Shown here one piece after another: positions 11,198-21,608 of a DNA stretch of 64,000 nucleotides. A program made the translations under genes and the position numbers. The notes beneath the pieces were generated by a model that saw nothing but the letters and a program-made list of their open reading frames with translations, did no database searches and was not told the DNA's origin. Positions within the stretch are counted from its first letter, which is position 1; every line of letters begins with the position of its first letter. This DNA comes from Zizania palustris (taxonomy: Eukaryota > Streptophyta > Magnoliopsida > Poales > Poaceae): contig JAAALK010000968.1 in NCBI GenBank assembly GCA_019279435.1, forward strand, positions 1 to 64,000, in the 5' to 3' direction.

Positions 11198-12865
11198 TGA
11201 GAAACCATGTTGAAGAATATGGTTTAGATATTCCAGATGTGATGAGTGATTGTCAACGGAAGTCAAAGGAAGGGAGAGATGGAGACCTGCCGAGTCTGAG
11301 GCGCATGTGACTCAGGTACACGGGCAGTGAGCGACGGCCGGGCAGAGGAGCTGCGGAGTCGGGCTGGCCCAATCCGGGTACATGGCTAGGAGCGGCAGAT
11401 GATCCACTGGTCTGTTGACTGGGTTTGACTCAGGTACACGGGCGGCGAGCGATTGCCGGGCTGAAGGAGCTGCGGGGTCGGGTCGGCCCAATCCGGGTAC
11501 CCGGTGCGAAGACGGTGGACGCTTTGTCAGTTTCGGCGTAAAACTGACAATCTATCGTTAATTCGTTTTTTTAGGATATTAATATTTAGTTTTTAAGTTT
11601 AGAATATTTTTATTCGAGTCAGTTAATTTTTCTAAGAATATTTTAGTAATTTTCGGAATTTATTTTAGAGTTAGTTTATTTTACCTGAGGGTAAAGTAGT
11701 CTTTTCATGTATTAAGATTTGCCTATAAATAGGCCCCTATCCCCTTGGGGATAGATGACTGTTTTTGAGATCAATCTACAATCTACCATTTACAGTCCAC
11801 CTACGTTTTTAATCTACAGAAATATTGTTTTTATCTTCGCCGGCGTCATTTCGGTCTTCCGCTGCCACGGCAGAGCATCTGCCATCGCATCCGTGCGGAG
11901 ACGCATCAGCGTCCTGTCTTCTCCACGCCCGGCAGCTAGCTAGCAGCGCCGCTCCTCTTGGCTGACCGAGCAGCAGGCGGGGCCCACGGATGTGCGGATA
12001 ATCCAGAATATTCAAGGAGCAACAAATCAAATTGAGATTTTCTTCCTTGTTTGATCTATCGAGAAGTTTTTTTCCTGCTGTTTTTCAATTACCGTGAACA
12101 GTTTACTCTTGTTCTTTTTACATGAAAGTATAGCGCGTGGGTCCACGGCAGCATTCTCGAGGAACGAAAAAAAAGGGGCGGATTCACAGCGGCCGGACTG
12201 CGGAAATCTTCGGCGAGCGACGTCAGGATTGTGCGGAAGAACAGTGAACGGATGAACAGGACGCTGGTAAGTTTTTTTAATCTCCTATATTTTAGTTGTT
12301 TGTTAAACCTATATTTATCCATATTTTAATTAGCTGAAAAATAATAATCTCGTAGTTATCTGTTCTTGATTAAAAATTAATCTCTTCATTAAATTTAATC
12401 TGCTTATTAGTTATCTCATATTATTTATTTAAATAGATCCGTTTAATCTGCTCATATAAAAGAAAAGAAAAATTTATTAGTCGTGATAATTTTTCTTTTT
12501 TTCGCGTGAGATATTTTTAGGTTATTTCTGAATTATTTTTTGGGTGATCCATATTTTATTCCGTTAATTAGTATTTTATTTTTAGTCAACAATCTGAACA
12601 ACTTATTAGGGTATTTAGTGTTTTATTACGTCATTAATTATTTCTAGTACCCATTTTATTTACTACAGAAAATTTATTTTTAATATCATTTTAATTAGGA
12701 CACCGTTCATTTTTTTAAGCTAGACAACTTTAATTCCTGAAATTTGCTTTGCAAATATTATTTGTCTGGTCGAGTTCATTTGGGTGGTGGGATTAAAATA
12801 TAGTTTAGCAAGAAATTTTTAGGCGCCCATTCACCCCCCCTCTGGTCGCTACTTTCGGTTCTACA
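11198..12865 (+). repeat. Copia A 5' LTR (1668 bp)
   Basis: It begins TGAGAAACCATGTTG and ends CGGTTCTACA, followed by the primer site. The first 340 bases hold two GC-rich direct repeats (about 11300-11390 and 11425-11515) around GGCCCAATCCGGGTAC. The rest is AT-rich. A TATA box lies at 11724-11731. Confidence 0.92.
11724..11731 (+). promoter_or_regulatory. Copia A 5' LTR TATA box
   Basis: TATAAATA in the context GCCTATAAATAGG. An identical site is in the 3' LTR at 26720-26727, and the same context occurs in the Copia B LTRs. Confidence 0.65.
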
Positions 12866-12867
12866 AG

Positions 12868-12879
12868 TGGTATCAGAGC
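12868..12879 (+). other. Copia A primer binding site
   Basis: TGGTATCAGAGC, two bases after the LTR end, is complementary to the 3' end of initiator tRNA-Met, the standard Copia primer. Confidence 0.93.
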
Positions 12880-12930
12880 AAGGTTAGGTTTTTCTAATAT
12901 CTTAACCGATTCAAAACCTAGGTAGTGACC

Positions 12931-14443
12931 ATGGCGTCTTCTGGTAAAATCCCATCCCTAGAGGCTTTTGGCTATACTTATTGGAAGACTCGCATGCGAG
13001 CATACCTTATGAGCCAGAGCTCGGACATATGGGAGATTTGTGTTCATCCTAATTTCACGATAACGACTATTGCTGCGGATACTGCTGAAAATGTAATTAC
13101 CCAGCATCAAATAATAGTAAGGCGATGAACATTTTATTTTCTGGTCTAGGTCCTAGTGAGTTTGAGTGTGTTAGCCATCTCACCACTGCTAGAGAGATCT
13201 GGGCTACCCTCCAGGCACACCATGAGGGGACAGCTCAGGTCAAGGCTAGGCTCTACCAGACCTACCGGCGTGAGTATGAAAATTTCTCACAGAAGCCAGG
13301 TGAGACTGTTGAGGCTTTGTTTGGTCGTTTTCAATCGATCATTAACAAGCTTCGCGTCAACAAGGCTGAGCGTGATCAGTTGGTCTCGGATCATGAGCAG
13401 GCGCTTAAGGTACTCCATACCTTGGACCCTAAGATCTGGGAGATCAAGGTCTCTTCTATTGTTGAGAGCGCGTCTTATGATACCTTGACCGTCGCAGAGC
13501 TTTTTAGTAAGCTCAAGGCCTCAGAGGTCGATATTCAGTTGAGATCAAATCTCACTGATTCTGGCTCAAAGACTCTGGCGCTTGCGACACCATCGGCTGA
13601 TCCCAATGCCATGATTTGTACTGCATTTTCCTTGATGACTATTTCCGAGGAACAACTTGATACTTTAGGAGATGATGATTTGTGCTTGTTTAACAACCGG
13701 GTGCGACGTGTCTATGATAAGCGAATGTTTAAGAGACACGGCACAAAATCCGGATGCTTTGAGTGTGGTGATCCAGGTCATTTTATCGCTGACTGTCCCA
13801 AGCAGAAGAATTACAAGAAGGGAACCAGCGGCAACTCCTACAACTCCGGCAAGTACGAAAACTCCACGAAGGGCAAGCCCAAGACAAGATTATTTCGAAA
13901 GGCTCTAAAAGATTACAGGCATGAAAACAAGAAGCGAGACGAGACCTTCTTCGCCGAGATGGAGAAAAGATACTCCAAGAGATCCTCGTCTTTCTCATCG
14001 TCTTCAAGTTCAAGTGATGAAGATATCATGATCAGGAAGGGGAAGGACAGGGACAATCCGACGGGCCTCTGTTTCATGGGCTTCGGGGACAAGCCGAAGA
14101 GTCGCTCACGTCACAGCCAAAGATCCCACAAGAGCTTCTGCTCAATGGCTCTTGGGGAGAAGAAAGAGAAGGACTCATCCGACGACTCCGACGACGACGA
14201 CGATGAGAATGCATCTTCCCATGAACAAGAAGTTGTTAATTTACTAGAACAGAACAGTAAGGAGTTGAAGTATAGGGAGAAATTGCTTAGAGGGGCTAAG
14301 AAGAGGATAGATGAGCTTGAGAGTGAGCTTGCCACAGCAAATGGCAAGATTAAGAGTCTGTCTTCTTTCCCTTGCTTGGGTGATAATGGTGAGTGCCCTA
14401 ACTGTGAGGTGTTGTTGTGTGACCTGACGACTCTCAAGTCTAG
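12931..14443 (+). pseudogene. gag: Copia A gag, 5' part (interrupted by Copia B)
   Basis: It starts at the ATG at 12931. An earlier GTG in frame is less likely, because Copia B has its ATG at the same place. Product: Sirevirus Gag with a UBN2-like N-terminal region (YWKTRMRAYLMSQ), a CCHC knuckle CFECGDPGHFIADC, a serine-rich acidic patch and the start of a coiled coil. A one-base loss near 13107 relative to Copia B breaks the frame; the rest reads from about 13125 to the insertion. Copia B entered at 14443 within codons for LKS-R, and the reading resumes at 23595. Confidence 0.88.
14439..14443. other. Target site duplication TCTAG, left copy (Copia B)
   Basis: TCTAG precedes the Copia B LTR at 14444 and recurs at 23590-23594. 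Removing Copia B plus one copy restores the continuity of Copia A gag. Confidence 0.93.
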
Positions 14444-14985
14444 TGAGGAGCCATGCTGAATAGCGTGGGCCTCATGGCTCTAGAAGTGATGAGTCATTGT
14501 CAACGATAGTCAACAAGGACTGAAGAAGAGAAGAGATCTACTGTTTCATGGGCCGCGTGTGACTCAGGTACACGGGCAGCGAGCGACTGTCGGGCAGAGG
14601 AGGCTGCGAAGTCGGGCTGGCCCAATCCGGGTGCATGGGCCAGAAGCAGTAGAAGACCCACTGGGCTGTTGACCAGGACTGACTCAGGTACACGGGCGGT
14701 GAGCGATTGCCGGGCTGAGAGAGTTGCGGAGTCGGGCCGGCCCAATCCGGGTACCTGGTGCAAAGCTGGTGGAGGCTTTGTCAGTTTCGGCGTAAAACTG
14801 ACAACCGTTGATTCTGTATCCGACTGTCCAGAAGAGTAGCTTCAGGATATGTCATCTGTTACTCTAGGCCCACAGTCAGTCAGATGTGTCTGTAAAAATA
14901 CCTAAGGGCAGTAGAGTCTTTTTCTGTATTTTTGAGTCTGTAAAACCCTAAGGGGCTGGTAGAATATTCCTAGTGTTGGGCTGCC

Positions 14986-14993
14986 TATAAATA
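14986..14993 (+). promoter_or_regulatory. Copia B 5' LTR TATA box
   Basis: TATAAATA in GCCTATAAATAGC, about 545 bases into the LTR. The 3' LTR copy is at 22152-22159. Confidence 0.65.
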
Positions 14994-15483
14994 GCACCCC
15001 AATCCCTAGGGTTTGGACTACCCTTTGTGCTGAAATCAAATCCACCTTTTTGGGTCACTCCCTTCTCTCTCCTGTGTGCGCCGCCAGGGGCTTCCCTCAC
15101 CCTGTTCTTGCATTCTTTTGGCTCAAATCTCTTGGATGCATTTAATCTTTGAACTCTGGTGAATTTATTGCTTGTATTTTGTTTGGTTTGGGGAGTTATC
15201 GCCTTACCTACGGGCTGCTGAATTTATTCTTGAAGAGAAGCTTCTTCGGCTGGGTGTGTTCTTCACGGTGGTAGTACTAGTTCTTGCTGTTGCAAGTAGT
15301 ACTGCTTTACTGTAGCTACAGTGTTCGGCTGCAGCTTTTCACCTTCTATCGCCCAGCTTTTTGATCGAAGCTGACAGTCTCTTTTGCCTTTTCCTGGTGT
15401 GTCTGGCGAAGCTCGTTTCAGTGCGAAGCCCCTCAACTCTGTGAGGCAGGCTTCGATCGAACGTCTTTAAAGACTTCGCTCAG

Positions 15484-16030
15484 ACTTCGAACTTCGGTCT
15501 TTGTGTCTGAGTTGCTAGATTCGAAGTTCCTCCTGTATGGACAGCATCGCATACTTCGAACTAGCATACTCCGAATCTATCTGTTCGAAGCACACACTTC
15601 ATTAGGTTTCGAGGTTGGGTTCGAAGCTTGTGGCTCCGCTAGGCCTCGCTCCAATTTCTTGGTAGCATGTCACCCTTCGCCTCTCTTTTCGGAGCTTGAT
15701 CTTTTCGAAGGTAGAATATTGGCTTCGGACTTGCTTTTCTGTCGCGTGACAGGCTTCGCTTCCTTGTTCGAAGGTTGTCCGTTTGTGCATTGTGTTCAAA
15801 GCTTTTCTGTGTCGAAGGTTGTGCTTCGAAGCTTTCGGTTCTAAGGGTGTTCGAAGTCTTGCCTTCGAAGTGCATACTTCGAAGCAGGCTCCGGCACAGT
15901 TTTACTTCGCTCCGAAGCTCGTGGTTCGAAGTTGTGTTCGAAGCCTTGTCTTCGAAGTACTTACTTCGAACCAAGCTTCGTCACTGTTTTACTTCGCTCC
16001 AATGTACACTTCGCTTCTTACCACTTCGAA
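15484..16030 (+). repeat. TTCGAA palindrome cluster in Copia B 5' LTR
   Basis: By eye at least 15 TTCGAA sites, many extended to CTTCGAAG, lie within about 550 bases. The 3' LTR carries the same cluster at about 22650-23195. Confidence 0.85.
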
Positions 16031-16427
16031 CTAGGCTAGACAGAGACACCTTCGGCATTTCGGACGGACTCCGTCACCAACCTCCGAAGCAGACCTCGAC
16101 GTGCGAAGGGGGCTTCGCCAAGTTCCGAACAGGAGACAACTTTGGACAGTAACTTCTCTTTTCACTTTATACATACTTAGATCATTTCATTGAGAAGTTT
16201 AGGCCTGTTATTACTTGTACATCAGCCTAGATTGCACTTCTTTAGATTCACACTGTTTTTCATCAGTTGCTTCTAGGTTAGAAACCTTTAGACTTAGACC
16301 TTCTGTTTATTTTCTGCTGCGTAGTATTTTGAGGTGCGTTGGGTATTGGGAACAGGCCATTGATTCGAAAGAATTTTTAAGGCGCCCATTCACCCCCCCC
16401 TCTGGTCGCTACTTTCAGTCCTACAAG

Positions 16428-16439
16428 TGGTATCAGAGC
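16428..16439 (+). other. Copia B primer binding site
   Basis: TGGTATCAGAGC, two bases after the 5' LTR, complementary to initiator tRNA-Met. Confidence 0.95.
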
Positions 16440-16490
16440 GAGGTTAGGGTTTTTCCATACCTTAACCGGTTCTAAACCCCAGTAGTGACT

Positions 16491-19240
16491 ATGACGTCTC
16501 CAGGCAAGGTCCCGTCCTTGGAAGCCTATGGCTACAATTATTGGAAGACTCGCATGCGAGCCTATCTCATGAGCCAGGGTTCGGACATATGGGACATTTG
16601 CGTTCACAGCACGTTTGTCATTCTGCCAGTCGCTGAGCACGGTACTGCTGGTATCATTGCTCAGCATCTGAGCAACAGTAAGGCTGTGAATATTTTGTTT
16701 TCTGGATTAGGTCCCACTGAGTTTGAGCGTGTGAGTCATCTCTCCACTGCGAGAGAGATCTGGGCTACCCTCAAGGCACACCATGAGGGAACAGCCCAGG
16801 TCAAGGCTCGGCTCTATCAGACCTACCGGCGTGAATATGAGAACTTCACACAGAAGCCGGGTGAATCTGTTGAAGCCTTGTTTGGTCGCTTTCAGTCGAT
16901 CATTAACAAGCTTCGGGACAACAAGGCTGAGGGTGCTCAGTTAGTCTCAGATCATGAGCAGGCGCTCAAGGTTCTTCATACCTTGGACCCAAAGATCTGG
17001 GAGATCAAGGTATCATTTATCGTTGAGAGCACTTCTTACGATACCTTGACCATTTCTGAGTTATTTAGCAAGCTGAAGGCCACTGAGGTAGATATCCAGT
17101 TGAGATCAAATCTCATTGGCTCTGGATCAAAATCCCTGGCCCTTGCTACACCTTCTGTTGATCCCTCTGCTGTGAGTTGTGCTGGGTTCTCTTTGATGTC
17201 TATCACTGAGGACCAGCTTGAGTTGTTGGGAGATGATGATTTGTGTCTCTTTAACAACCGGGTGCGTCGTGTCTATGATAAAAGAATGTTCAAAAGACAC
17301 GGCACAAAATCCGGATGCTTTGAATGTGGTGATCCAGGACACTTCATCGCCGACTGCCCCAAGCGCAGTGGATACAAGAAGGGCACCGGTAGCAGCTTCC
17401 ACGACTCCGGCAAGCATGAGAGCCCCTCCTTCAACAAGGGCAAGCCGAAGACTCGGTTCTTCAAGAAGGCCCTGAAGGACTACCGGCGAGAGAACAAGAA
17501 GCGCGACAAGGCCTTCTTCGCCGAGATGGAGAAGAGCTACTCCAAGCAATCCACGTCTTCTTCCTCTTCATCGAGCTCAAGCGATGAGGAGATCACCATC
17601 AAGAAGGGGAAGGACAAGGATGATCCGGCGGGCCTCTGCTTCATGGCCTTCGGAGACAAGCCGAAGAGCCGCTCACACCAGCGCCGAAGATCCCGCAAGA
17701 GCTTCTGCTCCATGGCTCTTGGGGATAGAGAAGAAAAGAGCTCCTCCGACGACTCCGACGACGACGATAGCAAGGTATCATCTTATGAGCGCGAAATTGT
17801 AGATTTACTTGAGAGCAATCGTCAGGAGTTGAAGTATCGGGAGAAACTGCTTAGGGGGGCTAAGAAAAGGATAGACGAGTTAGAGAGTGAGCTTGCCGTG
17901 GCCAACGGTAGAATAGAAAGTCTATCTTCTTCCCCTTGCTTGGGTGATAGCAGTGAGTGCCCAAAGTGCGAGGTGCTTCTGTGTGACCTGTCGACTCTGA
18001 AGTCCAGGTACACAGAAAGGGTTGATGAGAGGGACGCTTTGGCCACTGAGCTTGAAAGCGCTCAGCTGGAGCTGAAAGATGCTCAAGCCACTGTCGTCGC
18101 ACCCTGTGTTGATTGCCCATCTCATCTAGCTGCCTTAGCTGAGCTGAAATCCAAGGGTAATGAACATTTGGGTGATTTAGAGAGGTTGAGAGCTGAGCTT
18201 GCGCAAACTAGGCTAGAGCTTGAGACATTGTCAGTTCCACCCACTGTTTGTGAGAACTGCCTGTCTCTTAGAATGGAATTGATTAAGCTAAAAGCCGGGA
18301 AGTCTGTCCAAGTAGAGAATGAGTGTGAGACCTGCTTGTCTCAGGTGGAGGTTCTAGCTTCCTTGAGAGAGGAGCTAGCTGATTCTCAGAATGAGAACTT
18401 TTACCTCCGGTCTATCCTGAGTTGGATCAGTGCCAGAGAGCCACAGCTTGGCATGATGATCCAGCAGTTCAAGAGGAAGGATGGGTTTGGAGTAGGTTAC
18501 ACCTACACCAAGGCTGACTTTGAGAGTGCCCTCAGCCGGGCAGTGGAGTGGAGTAAAATGACTCCAGAGCAGAGGTATCCCAAGACTCACTCCACTGAGA
18601 CCTCCCAGGCTTGTCAGCCCAAGGATGGAGTGATCCATGAACCACCCAAAGCTCCACCCAAGAAGCCTATCTGGGTTCCTAAGCCCAAACACCTCCACTC
18701 TTCTCTAGACTCTCTTCCTGGACCCTCTCAGCCCAAGAAGACCACACCAAACACTACCAAGCCCAAGAATCCCAAGCCTCAACCACATCCCAAGAAGCCT
18801 ACCTATCATTGTGAGTTTTGTCAGAGAGACGGGCATCTTGCGGAGTTTTGCTTCAGGAGGAAGCGGGTTGAGAGAGCAGAGAGGGCTCGTAGTGATCAGG
18901 TGCAGTTCTACCAGCAGGGTGGTAGACTGCGTGTTCCTCGGCGCGGGGAGAGGCTAGAGGCCAGGCCGCGTCGTGTAGGTGGTGGTAGAGGAGACGGTTT
19001 TCCTACCCGTGCTCCAGTAGGTGGTGTTCGTTCCGGCAGAGTTCCAGACCGAGTTGGCTACGGTTCTGGACCTCGTGGCCGTAGGGTTAGGAAGAACCAT
19101 GGACCGCGTTTGAGCCGCGTTTTGGTCCAAACTCTTTTGATGGTTTTCGCTTTCCATCTTTTGAGCAGATGGCTCGACACTGGTTTAGCTCTTTTGCTAA
19201 ACCTGGTGCCGGACCATTTGCTCCCACTTACAGACATTGA
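16491..19240 (+). CDS. gag: Copia B Gag (about 915 aa, one frameshift near the C terminus)
   Basis: Capsid protein of a Sirevirus-type Copia element. It starts at ATG 16491 (MTSPGKVPS). The N-terminal domain (1-260) carries YWKTRMRAYLMSQ and LFGRFQSIINKL. A CCHC knuckle CFECGDPGHFIADC lies at about 276-289, a serine tract at about 354-364 and an acidic DDSDDDD run near 420. Coiled coils at about 430-480 and 510-640 contain CxxC pairs, and a second knuckle CEFCQRDGHLAEFC lies at about 774-787. An arginine/glycine-rich tail follows. Comparison with Copia A shows a one-base loss near 19107. After it the true frame continues (FGPNSFDGF...) to TGA 19238-19240, while the shifted frame from the ATG runs to 19394. 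The very long Gag with extended coiled coil is typical of Opie/Ji relatives. Confidence 0.88.
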
Positions 19241-20286
19241 TTGTGCAGGACCGGGGACTGGAGGATGTTTGGATCATGGACTCAGGATGCTCTCGCCACA
19301 TGACGGGACATCGCAGATGGTTCTCCAGTCTCACTCCCCCGAGCTCCAAAGAGTACATTACATTCGGGAACAGCGGTCAAGGGAAATTTTCTGAGCAGAT
19401 GCACAGTGAGTTTGAGATGAGCCTCATGGGTGAGCTTAAGTATTTCTTAGGGCTCCAGATCAAGCAGACCAAGGACGGCACCTTCATCCACCAAGGTAAG
19501 TATACTCGTGACATGCTTAAGAAATTTGACTTTGGTGGTGAATTAAAGCCGCAGATGACCCCGATGGGTACTTCTGGGGGTCTGGACAAGGACGAGAGCG
19601 GTGTCAAGGTCAATGAGAGAGAATTTCGAGGGATGATCGGTTCGCTGTTGTACTTGACGGCAACAAGACCGGACATACAGTTCGCCGTGGGACTTTGCGC
19701 GCGTTTTCAGTCTTCACCACGCGCGTCTCACCGGCAGGCTGTCAAGCGCATTTTCAGGTATCTCACCTATGCGCCTGATCTTGGTCTTTATTATTCAGCA
19801 TCATCATCACTTGATTTATCTGGCTTTTCGGACGCTGACTTTGGTGGGTGCCGGTTGGATCGCAAGTCGACTTCCGGTACTTGCCAGTTTCTTGGTTCTT
19901 CCCTTGTATCTTGGTCTTCTCGAAAGCAATCTGGAGTTGCTCTTTCGACCACAGAGGCTGAGTACGTAGCTGCTGCTAGCTGCTGCTCACAGATGGTTTG
20001 GATGATTTCTACTCTACGAGACTTTGGGTTGCTCTTTCCTACCAGGGTTCCATTGTTTTGCGACAGCACGAGTGCTATTAGTGTAGGGAAAAACCCGTGT
20101 CTCCATTCAAAAACCAAACATATTGATGTGCGCTTTCACTTCTTACGGGATCAATATGAGAAAGGAGTCATTGACCTTATTCATGTTGATACCCATCATC
20201 AGTTGGCTGACATTTTCACCAAACCCCTAGATCAATCTACCTTTGAGCGTTTACGAGGGGATTTGGGTGTTGTGTATCCTTTCTAG
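19237..20286 (+). CDS. pol: Copia B shortened Pol: protease start joined in frame to reverse transcriptase end and RNase H
   Basis: This frame lies at -1 relative to the unshifted gag frame. It opens with protease sequence (WIMDSGCSRHMTG, catalytic DSG) and NSGQGKF, then jumps at about 19388 to SEQMHSEFEMSLMGELKYF, the C-terminal end of Copia reverse transcriptase. Copia G keeps the missing stretch: there SEQMHSEF is preceded by YVDDIIFGG sequence. The jump removes integrase and the YVDD core but keeps the frame open. RNase H follows to the stop: LTATRPDIQFAVGL, DADFGGCRLDRKSTSG, TTEAEYVAAA, HIDVRFHFLRD, LADIFTKPLD. The product would be a protease-RNase H fusion of 349 residues with no polymerase, so it is probably non-functional. 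Its young age explains the open frame without selection. Confidence 0.88.
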   Translation: MIVQDRGLEDVWIMDSGCSRHMTGHRRWFSSLTPPSSKEYITFGNSGQGKFSEQMHSEFEMSLMGELKYFLGLQIKQTKDGTFIHQGKYTRDMLKKFDFGGELKPQMTPMGTSGGLDKDESGVKVNEREFRGMIGSLLYLTATRPDIQFAVGLCARFQSSPRASHRQAVKRIFRYLTYAPDLGLYYSASSSLDLSGFSDADFGGCRLDRKSTSGTCQFLGSSLVSWSSRKQSGVALSTTEAEYVAAASCCSQMVWMISTLRDFGLLFPTRVPLFCDSTSAISVGKNPCLHSKTKHIDVRFHFLRDQYEKGVIDLIHVDTHHQLADIFTKPLDQSTFERLRGDLGVVYPF

Positions 20287-21608
20287 GATATTTTGCGTCA
20301 GTTTTCTTTCTTATTTACTCTTTTCTTGAGTCCTTTTGTGTGTGTTCAGATCATACATATTCACATATCACACATTTGAGTCTGCTTCTGTTATATGATT
20401 GAACTGCTTTACTTAGTCTAGCTGGTACATGCTTTTGATTACTTGTCAATGATCATGCTTTGGTTCAGTTCACTTGATATATCTGTCATATGCATGGCTT
20501 TTATGCTTTAAACCTGAAAAATGATCACCATTGCTTCTGGTAACTAGCATGCGTAGGCTGAGTGTTTTTGCTATCTGTTACATGCCTTGTAGCCAGTTCA
20601 TCACATAGATGCAGATATGCAACTTGGACATCTTTATGCTTTAACATGGAAAATGTACTATAAAATGATAAAAATCAAAAATGAATGAAAATTCCATTCC
20701 TTTTTATGCTTAAAGTCGAAAAGATCCAAGTGGGTTTGCTTTGTCGCATTATATTGTTCTGGATTGCTTACCATAGCACTTTGGTATGAACTAGGACAGT
20801 ATAGTGTATGCCGAGATCAATGTCTTAAGCTTCTGATGGTCCAATTCTGGCCTAGGCTTGACTTGGTCGGTTAGCATAAGGTTTGACATGCAAATAACCC
20901 TTGGCACAAATGACAAAGGATAATGAAAAAGCCTGAACTGTAAACGGATAACAAGTTTGCTGAAGCACTTTGTTTTTGAACAATGCTTATCTTGGTAGAC
21001 ATCAGTTAGCTTCTGCATTTCATGCTTTACCTTGCTTGTTTTACTAGAAAATGTGGTGATGCTTTTATTTGCCAAAACTGAAAAATGCGTGCTAAATGAC
21101 TTTCTTTAGATATCATCTGTTGCACTGATCATGCCATGTGTCTTGGACAGTATCTCTTTTGCTATACTTGTTAGATACTGTATTTGCAGTCAATCATATC
21201 TGAGAAGCATGCTTTCTTCACTCCACCTGCACCCCAATTGCATTCACTGCATATTTTGAGGGGGAGTTGCATTTCAGGGGGAGTCTGTGTCTCTTTTGAG
21301 TGCTTGATGAGTTCACTTGTCAACAAGGGGGAGAAAATTTGGGATCAGAGTTTAAGGGGGAGTTCTTACTCTGTTGATATCCTTGTTGTTCTAAAAATCG
21401 CACTCATTTTGAGCTTTTACGTTTTGGTTAACCATAATGACCGTTTCTTGCTTTTGGTCGGCTTTTGGTCATTAGGGTTAAACTTTTACCTTATTTTTCT
21501 TCTTCTTTGTTTCCTTGTATCTTGTTTTTCGTGTTTCCACATTTGTTCGCAGGTGCTGAAGAGCTGTGAAAAGAGGAATGTTGACAATGCACTCATCAAG
21601 GGGGAGAT
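20287..21608 (+). other. Copia B 3' noncoding region with repeated polypurine motifs
   Basis: No supported gene. The last 350 bases contain five GGGGGAG motifs (about 21258, 21277, 21327, 21354 and 21600). Only the last abuts the LTR. The frame at 21184-21624 crosses this and the LTR and shows no known domain. An env-like gene, known in some Sireviruses, is not recognisable here. Confidence 0.7.
21598..21608 (+). other. Copia B polypurine tract
   Basis: AAGGGGGAGAT lies immediately before the 3' LTR start TGAGG at 21609. Identical tracts sit before the 3' LTRs of Copia A and Copia G. Confidence 0.88.

Larger units (their letters stand above)
14444..16425 (+). repeat. Copia B 5' LTR (1982 bp)
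   Basis: It begins TGAGGAGCCATGCTGAATAG and ends CAGTCCTACA. The first part carries two GC-rich direct repeats (about 14563-14640 and 14682-14757) like Copia A. A TATA box lies at 14986-14993. Positions 15484-16030 are packed with TTCGAA palindromes. Frames inside the LTR (for example 15503-15844) are not considered genes. Confidence 0.95.

Noticed and set aside
15230..15260. GAAGCTTCTTCGG as a heat shock element in the Copia B LTR
   Set aside because: Only one short GAAnnTTC match upstream of the TTCGAA cluster. The palindromes themselves lack the two-base spacing needed.
15503..16152. Frames of 83-125 codons in the Copia B LTR, repeated at 22669-23318
   Set aside because: They arise from the TTCGAA-rich LTR. 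They are identical in the second LTR only because the LTRs are duplicates.
16428..16439. tRNA-like sequence TGGTATCAGAGC
   Set aside because: It is only the primer binding site, complementary to a tRNA end. No cloverleaf surrounds it.
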